This document shows positions 21,751 to 30,032 of a stretch of 34,019 nt of DNA, piece after piece. This DNA comes from Acidobacteriota bacterium. Its GTDB lineage: Bacteria > Acidobacteriota > UBA6911. Each line of letters begins with the position of its first letter. Position 1 is the stretch's first letter. Under the pieces are notes generated by a model that had not been told where the DNA came from, did no database searches, and worked only from the letters and a program-made list of their open reading frames with translations. The stretch covers positions 1 to 34,019 of the forward strand of contig QHZE01000430.1 of NCBI GenBank assembly GCA_003225335.1. Reading direction: 5' to 3'. A program made the position numbers and the translations under genes.

Positions 21751-23349
21751 TTAGCGGATATCCACCAACAGACGGCGGAACTGACGGGATTCCATTCTTG
21801 ACTTTGCCGATCTGAAGGCGTTCATGGCCTCCAAAGCCTCTTGCTTCCTTGCGAGTTGCTGCAGAGCCCGGGCCAGCACGTAGTAGGGCTGGGGGTGATC
21901 GCGGTTCAGCTGAATGGCTCTCTGAAGGGCTGAAACCGCCTCCCGATGACGGCCTTCAGCCACCAGGATTTTTCCCAGCAGAAAGTGCGTCCTCCAGTCC
22001 CGGGAGTCCAGCGCTGAAGCCTTTTGAATAAGAGCCAGGGCGGACGCGAAGGAGCTTTTGCTTCTCAGTGCTATTTCGTACTCCGACAGGGCGCCATAGT
22101 ACCAACCCACGGAGTTCGTTTTGTTCAGTTGCCGGAGCTGCCTTGCCGTAGCCTGCATCCGGGCCCAATCCATGCTTTTTTCGAAAGCCTCGAGCAACAC
22201 TTTGTAAGCCACTTCGGACTTGGACTGGAGCGAGAGGACGCGGCCAATCTCTTGCTCGGTCCGTTCCAGGTTTCCCGTCAGCAGATGGGCCACCGCCAGG
22301 CCAAGCCGGATCTTGATGGAGTTCGGCAAGACCTCGATCGCGCTCTCAAAGACCGCCACGTTCGCCAGCAAGGCATTGTTCTCGCCGAGGAGCTCCCCCA
22401 GGTCCAAATAGTAGTCTTCATTGGTGGGATCAAGCCGGATTGCTTTCTGCAGATGCTCCATCGCCAACTCGATATGATCGAGCTTGAAGTGGCTGTACCC
22501 GAGCATGCCGTGCCAGGCCGCGGAATTGTCCATCCTTCCCTGCAAAGCCCCGAGCAACCCCAGGGCTGTCTTGTAATCTCCTTCATCGATGCTGCTTCCA
22601 GCCAGCGTCATCATGCGCTCCGAGGTTGAGGGACTGAGTCGCAGAGCATCCTGGAAGTAAGGGACGGCCTCATCGCTGAGACCATTTCTTTCGAGGAGGA
22701 GACCCAGGGTAAGCAACATGCCGGCATCATTTCCACCGATGCCTTTAGCCTGTTGGATGGCGGCAAGGGCCTGCCTGGGGTGGCCTGCTTTGAACCGGGC
22801 TTCGGCCAAGCCAATTCGCACCTGGAGGTCTCCGGGAGCAAGCTGCGCAGCCCGCTCAAAGGCAGCAACCGAGTTTTCGTCCCGGCCCGCTTGCAGCTCG
22901 CTGGCTCCCAAGTTGTACCAGGCAGAGACGCTCTCCGGGCTCAGTGCGATGACCTGCCGGAACTCCGCCGCAGCCTGAGAGAATTTTTTCAGTGCGAGAT
23001 AATTGGCCCCGAGGTTGTTCCGCGCCTCAGCGGAACCAGGCTGGAGTTCGACGGCTTTCAGGAAACAGGCCGTGGCTTGCTCCAGCTTTCCCATTTGAGT
23101 GTAAGCCACTCCCAGCAGGCTGTAGGCCTGGTAGAATCCCGGCCATCTGGCGATGATTGCCTTGTAGGCCGCGGTTGCCTGTACAAACCTGCCGCTTTGC
23201 AGCAGTTCGTTCGCGGCGCGATAGAGCTGGTCACGTGAAGAGGCTGAGGAAGCCGCTGGAGGGCGGGAGACATCCTGCGCCGGCAAACCGCCGGTGCGCC
23301 AGGCAAGCAAGCTGATAAAAGCTGCGATGCTCAGAATCAGGCTTCGCAT
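21751..23349 (-). CDS. Secreted TPR repeat protein
   Basis: A 532-residue protein with a Sec signal (MRSLILSIAAFISLLAWRTG, cleavage near LPA-QD) followed by tetratricopeptide repeats over most of its length. Clear units include QAYSLLGVAYTQMGKLEQAT, ARNNLGANYLALKKFSQAA, AWYNLGASELQAGRDENSV and the final QPYYVLARALQQLARKQEA. It should act as a protein-binding scaffold in the periplasm or cell envelope. No enzyme domain is seen. The ATG at 23349 is chosen over one seven codons upstream because that part is TTCATCTGTG-type repeat DNA. No ribosome site is visible. It is downstream of the six-hairpin-like protein and the TonB receptor on the same strand and may belong to their unit. Confidence 0.82.
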   Translation of the reverse strand: MRSLILSIAAFISLLAWRTGGLPAQDVSRPPAASSASSRDQLYRAANELLQSGRFVQATAAYKAIIARWPGFYQAYSLLGVAYTQMGKLEQATACFLKAVELQPGSAEARNNLGANYLALKKFSQAAAEFRQVIALSPESVSAWYNLGASELQAGRDENSVAAFERAAQLAPGDLQVRIGLAEARFKAGHPRQALAAIQQAKGIGGNDAGMLLTLGLLLERNGLSDEAVPYFQDALRLSPSTSERMMTLAGSSIDEGDYKTALGLLGALQGRMDNSAAWHGMLGYSHFKLDHIELAMEHLQKAIRLDPTNEDYYLDLGELLGENNALLANVAVFESAIEVLPNSIKIRLGLAVAHLLTGNLERTEQEIGRVLSLQSKSEVAYKVLLEAFEKSMDWARMQATARQLRQLNKTNSVGWYYGALSEYEIALRSKSSFASALALIQKASALDSRDWRTHFLLGKILVAEGRHREAVSALQRAIQLNRDHPQPYYVLARALQQLARKQEALEAMNAFRSAKSRMESRQFRRLLVDIR

Positions 23350-23620
23350 CGGGAAACCACAGATAAACACAGATGAACCTAGCGCGGCATAGCCGCAACC
23401 AAAAACTTAGCGATTCTTTGCGTCTTCGCGTCTTCGTGGTAAAGGCTGGGCCCAACCCACCGCGAAGACGCGAAGAATCACGAAGAGTTTTCGATCAGTG
23501 GAAAAATTCTTTCCAGCTAGCAAAGGATTTTCGGGTTAGTAGTACAGATCCGTGTTCAGTTCATCTGTGTTCATCTGTGTGCATCTGTGGTTCCATAGTC
23601 TTGGTTGCTGTTGGGCGGCG
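23350..23620. repeat. Intergenic mosaic of four repeat types
   Basis: No gene is seen. From left: ACCACAGATAAACACAGATG (TTCATCTGTG family, inverted), AGCGCGGCATAGCCGCAACC (GGTTGCGGC hairpin, inverted), a TCTTCGCGTCTTCGTGG ... CACCGCGAAGACGCGAAG inverted repeat (about 23414-23480), TTCATCTGTGTTCATCTGTG with GCATCTGTGG (23559-23590), and GGTTGCTGTTGGGCGGCG ending at the stop codon of the next gene (23621). Confidence 0.7.
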
Positions 23621-26335
23621 TCACTGCCTGTTCTCGCCGAATCCCAGCACAACCGCGGCCCGGCCGGAGAAAGGCTCGATCTTCACGCGCTCTGTCTCGG
23701 GATCGTAGGCTCCGCCCTGGACCCAGACGGCGCGTTTTCCCTGGGGATGAGGGAGCCGCAACGCCACTGTTTTTGGCCGCCGGTCGGCGAGGCATTCCAC
23801 GCTCGCCTCGACGCGTCCCTGATCCAGACTTGACTTGACGTGCAGCGACACCGGGCCAAAGTAGCTGGCGACGTTTTTCAGCTCGATCTCCTTGCCGTTT
23901 TCCAGGTAGCCTCGCGGAATACCCGGCAACAGTTCCAGCGTCTCGCCTTTTTCGAGATAGAGCATCCACCGCGTCTGCATCAGAAACCAGCCCTCCTCAT
24001 GGGTCTTATGCGGACTGGCCCCAAAATAGTGTTCCCAAAACGTGTAGGTTTCGCGGTCAGCCAGGCTTGCCATGGTGTTGTAGTAGGACTTCAGAAACGG
24101 CTTCACTTCGCCACGCCGGAGATGAACAATCGGGTGACGACTATAATAGGGCTGGCTGAAAGCCACGTTGCGTTTGGTCATTAGCTCACTGTGGAAGTTC
24201 AGCAGGAAGGTTGCTCCTGGCTCCTTCGCGTCGAGGACTTCCTGAAACACCAGATACAGCGGGCCGAGCAGCGAATCGCGGGCGACCATCGCGCCGTGCG
24301 TGAACCAGTCGCCACCATCGGCATGCAGGACCAGGGGTCCCCGGTATTCAACCCAGGGCGCCACCGTCGGGCACCAGCTGCCATCTCCGAGCGGAATCAC
24401 CGGAGCCCGTCCCATCGCCTCAAAGAAAGCCGTGCGAATGTCGGCCTTGAAAGCCGCAGCCTCCTGCTGCCACCGCTGTGACTGGGCAGGATCGGATTTC
24501 GCCAGCATCTCGGCGGCGCGGCTCAGCCCGAGGCAGGCATAACCGTTCAGCATGAAGGAATGGAATGGGTCTTCAGGATCGGCCGTCTTTCCCTCGAGGA
24601 GGCCATAGCCTTTCCCCCGCAGTTCCTCGCGCTGATTGCGCTGCCGCCACTTCAACAGGTATTCGCAAGCTTTTACGAGTTTGGGAGCGATGCTCTTGAC
24701 CCACTCCTCGTCGCGTGTGTAACGGTAGTGCTCCCCAAGACTCCACAAGGCCGCGCCGGTCTCGAGCATGTAACCGCCAAAGTTCTGCATGAACCCGTCG
24801 TCGTGCTGTTTGTCGAGGAAGTAGGTCAAGGCGCGGCGAGCGACGTCGTGCCATCCCATCGAGTCGATGAACTGAATAATGGGAGAGCTTTCCGAGCCGA
24901 TGGCGCTGTAGACACCGATGGTGGAGGTGAGGGTGCCTTTCGGCTCCAGCCCGTAGGTTATCAGATCGAGATGAAGCAACCCTGCGCGAGCCATCTCCGT
25001 GATCCGTTGTTCCGGCAGCGTGATCCCGGCGGCCGCTTCCAGCTTCTTCCTCCAGAACTGCCTGCACTCCTGGTGCCGTGCCGCAAAGCTCGCTTCGGCC
25101 AGTTTTCCGGCGCGCTCGGCGGAAATCGGGCGGTGCGGCAGCTTGATCTCGAAGGTGGCCGTTTCGCCGGGGTTGAGCTGTACGGCCGCTTCGTTTTGCG
25201 TCAGCGGCTTCCCGTTCAGCGTCGAGACCGAAAAGACCCGGCCGCTCTCGTACGTGCCGAAGCCTTTCGCGCCGTCAAACGACCACTTTGGCCGCGGATT
25301 GGCGCTCGGAGTCAGGCCTTTGAAAAAAGCGTAGCGCGGCACCAACCCGCGATTGACCGCCTGAATCTGAAGGTACAGCACCGTCTCTTCGGCCGGATTC
25401 ATCTCTGCCGGCAGCAATGAGTCATGCTGCGCCTGCTGTTCGGGCGTAAACATATGGCCAATGCCGTAGCCATCCGCCACCAGGAAGTGCGTTCCGCGCA
25501 GCGTTTGGCCGGACAGTGCGCTGGATTCCATCGTGACGAACGCGGTGAGGTCGTAGGCGACATCGTCATCCAGCAGCGCGCCACGCAAGATTGGGAGGGT
25601 GCCCTCTTCCAGTCGGCGGGAGACCTGGTCCACGGCACCCCAGCCTCTGCCCATCAGGAACTCGTAGCGGCAGGATTTGCCCCCGGTTTCCGGCAGCGAG
25701 ACCTCGTGTCCGTGAAAGCGAGGCTGGATCCATTCCATGCGTTCGCTGATCCCGAAGATTCGGATGTCTCGTGAAAGCCCCAGCCAGGTCTGGCAACTCA
25801 GGCTTCTCGTGTCGCGCGCGGCAGCCTGGTAGCTTTCCTCGGGCTCGCTTTCGATGCGCTGGAGGTTCGTTTGCAGTCCCTGAGAGCGAATCCCGTCCTG
25901 AATTTCCAGATAGGAACGCTGGTCTTCTGCAAGTGTTGCAACAACGTTGTAGGCAGGAATCCAAATGGGATACCGGCTGGAAACGTCACGTAAGAAGAAG
26001 CTAAACGGGTCCTTCGTGGTGACGACACTCACGATCGGAGCGGCCTTGCCCAGCGCAGTTTCGCCGGTCTGGATCCGAAGTTCCATCCGGAACGGCCCCT
26101 CTTGAATAGCCTGAAACCCGCCGGGACCCTGAAGGGTGCCCTTGCCGCGAGCGATCTTTATTTCCAGCAGGTTTGCGCGGTCCACTCGAATCTGACCCTG
26201 AGGGCGGCCAGAGAGCCACTCGATGGCCACGTGTTTTTCGATCAGCTTGTCCGCACCAAGGATTGGCCAAGCCGAAATCAAACAAAGGCTGAAGGCGGCG
26301 GCACTCCGCCATTTCAAGCGAGCGTTGGTGTTCAC
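23621..26335 (-). CDS. Large secreted six-hairpin-glycosidase-like protein
   Basis: A 904-residue exported protein. The start is most likely the GTG at 26335 (VNTNARLKWRSAAAF), which has CAGGAG about 8 nt upstream; a Sec signal with cleavage near ILGA-DK follows. The first 430 or so residues look beta-rich. Residues about 440-800 have the helical-pair pattern of (alpha/alpha)6 glycoside hydrolases (RYTRDEEWVKSIAPKLVKAC; GGDWFTHGAM; WEHYFGASPHKTHEEGWFL). A beta-rich tail (ETLELLPGIPRGYLENGKEI; AVVLGF) is like that of GH78, GH95 and related enzymes. I cannot name the family or the catalytic acid. It lies between the TonB receptor and the TPR gene on the same strand, so a role in cutting an imported or surface-bound glycan is inferred. 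Confidence 0.7.
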   Translation of the reverse strand: MNTNARLKWRSAAAFSLCLISAWPILGADKLIEKHVAIEWLSGRPQGQIRVDRANLLEIKIARGKGTLQGPGGFQAIQEGPFRMELRIQTGETALGKAAPIVSVVTTKDPFSFFLRDVSSRYPIWIPAYNVVATLAEDQRSYLEIQDGIRSQGLQTNLQRIESEPEESYQAAARDTRSLSCQTWLGLSRDIRIFGISERMEWIQPRFHGHEVSLPETGGKSCRYEFLMGRGWGAVDQVSRRLEEGTLPILRGALLDDDVAYDLTAFVTMESSALSGQTLRGTHFLVADGYGIGHMFTPEQQAQHDSLLPAEMNPAEETVLYLQIQAVNRGLVPRYAFFKGLTPSANPRPKWSFDGAKGFGTYESGRVFSVSTLNGKPLTQNEAAVQLNPGETATFEIKLPHRPISAERAGKLAEASFAARHQECRQFWRKKLEAAAGITLPEQRITEMARAGLLHLDLITYGLEPKGTLTSTIGVYSAIGSESSPIIQFIDSMGWHDVARRALTYFLDKQHDDGFMQNFGGYMLETGAALWSLGEHYRYTRDEEWVKSIAPKLVKACEYLLKWRQRNQREELRGKGYGLLEGKTADPEDPFHSFMLNGYACLGLSRAAEMLAKSDPAQSQRWQQEAAAFKADIRTAFFEAMGRAPVIPLGDGSWCPTVAPWVEYRGPLVLHADGGDWFTHGAMVARDSLLGPLYLVFQEVLDAKEPGATFLLNFHSELMTKRNVAFSQPYYSRHPIVHLRRGEVKPFLKSYYNTMASLADRETYTFWEHYFGASPHKTHEEGWFLMQTRWMLYLEKGETLELLPGIPRGYLENGKEIELKNVASYFGPVSLHVKSSLDQGRVEASVECLADRRPKTVALRLPHPQGKRAVWVQGGAYDPETERVKIEPFSGRAAVVLGFGENRQ

Positions 26336-26430
26336 GTTTGTTCTCCTGACAATCCTGGAGCACGCGCATCCGTGCTCTTGGTAGCGGCAAGCCACAGAGC
26401 CACGGAGACACAGAGATTTATTCAAATGGC

Positions 26431-26537
26431 AGTGATCGTTTTCGTGAAATTCGTGGAATTCGTGGCCAAAAAAAGGCCGCCACGAATTCCACGAATTAAC
26501 ACGAAATTAAATTCTCCACAGCTTCTGAGAGAGTTAA
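26431..26537. repeat. TTAACTCTCTCAGAAGC/CACGAATT hairpin element, copy B, overlapping the 3' end of the TonB receptor gene
   Basis: Perfect 19-bp arms lie at 26448-26466 (AATTCGTGGAATTCGTGGC) and 26479-26497, with a 12-bp loop. The tail up to 26537 is the TTAACTCTCTCAGAAGC part shared with copies A and C. The receptor's last codons and stop (26496-26498) lie inside this element. Confidence 0.88.
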
Positions 26538-29500
26538 AGTGATGGTGGCCGCCGGCAGCCCGAAGTTGGCATGGTTGAACAGATTGAAGAACTCGCTGCG
26601 GAACTGCAGGCGCCATTGCTCGATCAGGTGAAAATCCTTGTATACGCCTGTATCCCAGTTGAAGAAGCCAGGCCCCCGTAGAATGTTTCGTCCGGAGTTG
26701 CCGTAGGTGAAGGGTGTGGGAGCGCCAAAGCAGCTGGTGTCGAACCAGCGGTCGATGGTGGGGTCGGAAAGCTTGCCGTCGCAGGTACGGTTGGGCCGGC
26801 TGCCCCGCCCTGTGTTTGCCACGTCTCCTGCCCAGCCAGGAGTAAACGGATAGCCATCCTGCACGCTGACGATGTTTCCGATGTTCCAGCCGCCCAGAAA
26901 GTGGTTCGCCACTCCTCGGCTTCCTCTATAGAAAGGCACCTGGTACACGGAACTGATCACGAGCACGCGCGGCGTGTCCCAGTCGGCCAGGCCGCGATCC
27001 AGCGAGAAACTATACGGATCCGTGCCCGTGCTGGTGTTGCCGCTGTTCAAGTCGATGTTCTTCGACCAGGTGAACGAGGTCATCAGTGTCAGGCCGGCCG
27101 AGAAGCGGCGCTCCAGTTTCGCCTGGAGGGCGTGATAAATGGAGTTGCCAGACTGCTCGCTCAAAGCAATAGTGGCAAAGTCAGGGAACGGCCGCCGAAG
27201 CTGGACAGCACCCGGGCCAGGCAAAGGAGCGTTAAACTCGCGCGACTGCTGCAGCTTGTTCCCTTTGGTGCCCACATAGCCCACGTCAACCACGAACGAT
27301 CCTGACAGCTCGCGCTGGACGAAAAGATTCCACTGCTCGGTGTAGCCGAAGTTGCCGTCGCGCGGATTGTGAGCAAACAGACTCGGTGTTGGTGAAAACG
27401 AAGAGCCCGCCGGGAGAAACGTCTGGATGGTGTTGATGGGCCGCCCGTCGACAATCGTGTTCAGCAAGCCGTTTTCCCGCACCAGGAACGGAACCGACTC
27501 GAACTCGCTTTCGCGGTTGCCGTCCAGCTGCACGTAGAAAATGCCGAAGCCGCCGCGAACGACGGTCTTGTCGGTCAGGCGATAGGACAGGCCGAAGCGC
27601 GGCGCAAAGCTCTTCCAGGCCGTGTCGCGCAGTGACCTTTCCGGGACTCCGGCCTGGTCCGCAGTTACGATCAGTGGCCGGTAGGCCGGCACCGAAAGCG
27701 GCACGGAACTGTGTCCGGTCGGATACGGCGGAGAAATCACCTTCTCACTGGAAACCACAATGGCGCCGCGCCCATTACGAGCCCGAGAATCGAAGCTGGC
27801 GAGCGCGTCGTTGTTTTCCACGGTCGGCAGATTGACTTCGTAGCGAATCCCCAGATTGACGGTCAGCTTCGGCGAGACTTTCCAGTCGTCCTGGAAAAAG
27901 CTCCAGACGTTGCGAATGCGCTGATAGTACCAGCCGGGAGGAACATAGCGACTGCCGCTGAACGGTATGCCGAGCAAGTAGTCGGCAAATCCCTCGCCCG
28001 TTCCTGCCGGACTGGCCGGGTTAGTGGTCGCGAACCCGTTAAAAGAGAATCCGCCCGCCCCCTGTCCCGTCGTGGTCAGATTCTGCTGCCAGCGGCGGTG
28101 ACTGAATCCTGTCTTGAATGTGTGCTTGCCGCGAATCATGGAGATGTTCGACGTGTAGTCCCAGTTGTTCGAAACATACGTGAGCGCGAAGCCCCCGCCC
28201 GGCAGTCCGGTAAAGCCCGAGTAGCTCAAATCGGGAAAGGTTGGAAACAGGTCGGAGATCCCCTTGCCGAACCCTTGAATCCCGGCCTCGGTCGTCCAGT
28301 CGGTCCCGTTGGGAATGATGTTTGGATTGCCGATGTCATTGAAGGCCCGCGCAAAGGAAATGCGCGACTCCAGTACGGTTGTCGGGCTGAAGTTGTGGAA
28401 CCAGTTCAGCACGGTGCTGATGCCGGTCGTGTCCTTCAGGTTTGTCCCGGGGTCGTAGGGCGGCTTAGAGAAGCCGCGATACGGCCCCACACCGAACGGG
28501 AGCAGCTGAGGGTGCTGCGAGTAACGGAAATTGATCGAGTTGTTGGCGTTGATCTGATGATCCACCTTGGCCGTGTAGTGGTCGAAATTATTATCGACAC
28601 TCGGATTGTTGACGAAGTTGTTGCTGAAACCCGGCAGGTTGGGTTTGGGGATCCAGTCCAGAAACAGGCGAGTGGCTGAATTGATCCGCTCCCTGGGAAT
28701 GATGTTTCCCGCAAACGGGTCACGAATGAAGCGCCCAGGATTGGCCGGGTCGGGACGGGTCGTCGCCGGATCGTAAATCTGATTTCTCAGCTCGGAGAGA
28801 TCCCCGTTTCGCATCCTCTCGGTCGGGACCGAGGCACGGCGGGTGAAACCGGTCGCCTCCCGTTGCCCTTCATAGTTGAAAAACCAAAACGTCTGGTTCT
28901 TGCGCAGCGGACCGCCAATCGCGGCGCCGAACTGGTTGCGCTTCAGCGGTTCCACACCCGGCGCAAAGAAGTTGCGCGCATCGAGAGCGTTGTTGCGCAG
29001 AAACTCCCAGGCGGCGCCATGGAGATCGTTGGTGCCTGACTTGGTCGACACATTGATGACGTTGCTTCCATACCCATACTCGGCGGAGAAATTGGAGCCT
29101 TGAATCCTGAACTCGCCGATCTCATCGGGGTTGGGACTGAAAATGGTCCCCCGGCCATTCTGGTTGGACGCGTTGGCGCCATCGATGAGGAACAGCATCT
29201 GATTGGGACGGGCGCCATTGGCCGTCACAGCTACGTTGGTAATGGTAAGCGCGCTGGCTCCGCCCGCCAGCCCCGAACTGGTTTGATGGTTGAATGTGTC
29301 GACCGATCCCGGCGTCAGCAGCTGCAGTTGCTGGAAATTGCGGCCGTTGAGCGGCAAGTCGACAATCCGCTGCTGCTCGATCAGATGACCCACGGTGGCC
29401 TCGTCGGTCTGCAGCATGGGAGCCGCGGTCGTTACCTCCACGGTCTCGCTGACCTCTCCAACCTCAAGCGCAATGTTCACTCGAAAGGTGGCATTCACGT

Positions 29501-29807
29501 CCAGCTTCACACTGGGAACCGTGGCCGTTCGAAACCCCTGCTTGACTGCCTTCACTTCATAGAGGCCCGCGCGAAGGTTGGGGAAGGTAAACACACCGGC
29601 CGTTCCGGTGGTTTCGGTGACACTGATGTTGGTTTCCAGGCTGCGCACGGTCACGCTGACGTCGGGGACGACCGCGCCCGACGGATCGGAAACAAGCCCA
29701 ACCAGGGTCCCTGTCGTGCCGCCCTGACTGTAGACAGACGGAACGGCGGACAGGCTGCCGACCAACACAAGTGAGAGGACCGTTCGCAACAATTCCTTCC
29801 CGTCCAT
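26496..29807 (-). CDS. Oar-like TonB-dependent outer-membrane receptor with N-terminal carboxypeptidase-regulatory domain; 3' end replaced by repeat
   Basis: A 1103-residue outer-membrane receptor of the Oar-like type common in Acidobacteriota. It has a Sec signal (about 1-27, cleaved near VYS-QG) and a carboxypeptidase-regulatory Ig-like domain (about 32-115, VGLVSDPSGAVVPDV). A plug follows (about 130-245, with VDLPLNGRNFQQLQLLTPG), then a beta-barrel to the end. AAGGAGG stands 5 nt before the ATG at 29807. The last barrel part reads FFNLFNHANFGLPAATIT and then changes into LTLSEAVENLISC, which is translated repeat DNA. The usual final strand ending in an aromatic residue is missing, so outer-membrane assembly may be harmed. 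Divergent from a GntR regulator with a shared operator-like palindrome at its promoter. Probably imports an oligosaccharide or sugar-acid polymer. Confidence 0.9.
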   Translation of the reverse strand: MDGKELLRTVLSLVLVGSLSAVPSVYSQGGTTGTLVGLVSDPSGAVVPDVSVTVRSLETNISVTETTGTAGVFTFPNLRAGLYEVKAVKQGFRTATVPSVKLDVNATFRVNIALEVGEVSETVEVTTAAPMLQTDEATVGHLIEQQRIVDLPLNGRNFQQLQLLTPGSVDTFNHQTSSGLAGGASALTITNVAVTANGARPNQMLFLIDGANASNQNGRGTIFSPNPDEIGEFRIQGSNFSAEYGYGSNVINVSTKSGTNDLHGAAWEFLRNNALDARNFFAPGVEPLKRNQFGAAIGGPLRKNQTFWFFNYEGQREATGFTRRASVPTERMRNGDLSELRNQIYDPATTRPDPANPGRFIRDPFAGNIIPRERINSATRLFLDWIPKPNLPGFSNNFVNNPSVDNNFDHYTAKVDHQINANNSINFRYSQHPQLLPFGVGPYRGFSKPPYDPGTNLKDTTGISTVLNWFHNFSPTTVLESRISFARAFNDIGNPNIIPNGTDWTTEAGIQGFGKGISDLFPTFPDLSYSGFTGLPGGGFALTYVSNNWDYTSNISMIRGKHTFKTGFSHRRWQQNLTTTGQGAGGFSFNGFATTNPASPAGTGEGFADYLLGIPFSGSRYVPPGWYYQRIRNVWSFFQDDWKVSPKLTVNLGIRYEVNLPTVENNDALASFDSRARNGRGAIVVSSEKVISPPYPTGHSSVPLSVPAYRPLIVTADQAGVPERSLRDTAWKSFAPRFGLSYRLTDKTVVRGGFGIFYVQLDGNRESEFESVPFLVRENGLLNTIVDGRPINTIQTFLPAGSSFSPTPSLFAHNPRDGNFGYTEQWNLFVQRELSGSFVVDVGYVGTKGNKLQQSREFNAPLPGPGAVQLRRPFPDFATIALSEQSGNSIYHALQAKLERRFSAGLTLMTSFTWSKNIDLNSGNTSTGTDPYSFSLDRGLADWDTPRVLVISSVYQVPFYRGSRGVANHFLGGWNIGNIVSVQDGYPFTPGWAGDVANTGRGSRPNRTCDGKLSDPTIDRWFDTSCFGAPTPFTYGNSGRNILRGPGFFNWDTGVYKDFHLIEQWRLQFRSEFFNLFNHANFGLPAATITLTLSEAVENLISC

Positions 29808-29866
29808 AAATGCCTCCTTGTTTCGACGGAAACATGGGGAGACCTCGCTCACAGGTTTCCAATCCT

Positions 29867-29883
29867 TATTCGTTAATCGAATA
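29867..29883. promoter_or_regulatory. Operator-like palindrome 1 (GntR site, TonB receptor side)
   Basis: TATTCGTTAATCGAATA is a 17-bp palindrome with one mismatched pair around a single central base. It differs at two positions from the palindrome at 30015-30031. It covers the predicted start point of the leftward receptor promoter, where a bound repressor would block transcription. Confidence 0.7.
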
Positions 29884-29888
29884 TCGAA

Positions 29889-29917
29889 TCTCTATCACCA
29901 TGCCTGAGTGCTGTCAA
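29889..29917 (-). promoter_or_regulatory. Predicted sigma70-type promoter of the TonB receptor gene
   Basis: On the minus strand, TTGACA (29912-29917) and TAGAGA (29889-29894) are separated by exactly 17 bp. Transcription would start near 29882, inside operator-like palindrome 1, leaving a leader of about 75 nt to the ATG at 29807. A second TTGACA lies 12 bp further upstream. Confidence 0.55.
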
Positions 29918-30014
29918 GTCTATTTGTCAACCATCCTTTGATTCTATCTAAACTAAGCTATATGAATATGATAGCTTGAAATTGATGGAAAGCCGCTTGA
30001 CAATTCAAAATATC

Positions 30015-30031
30015 TATTCGATTATCGAATA
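30015..30031. promoter_or_regulatory. Operator-like palindrome 2 (GntR site, regulator side)
   Basis: TATTCGATTATCGAATA is a perfect palindrome of two 8-base halves around one central T. It lies just before the ATG codons at 30033, 30045 and 30060, so it could let the GntR protein control its own operon. Its presence also argues against translation starting at the TTG at 29976. Confidence 0.7.
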
Positions 30032-30032
30032 C

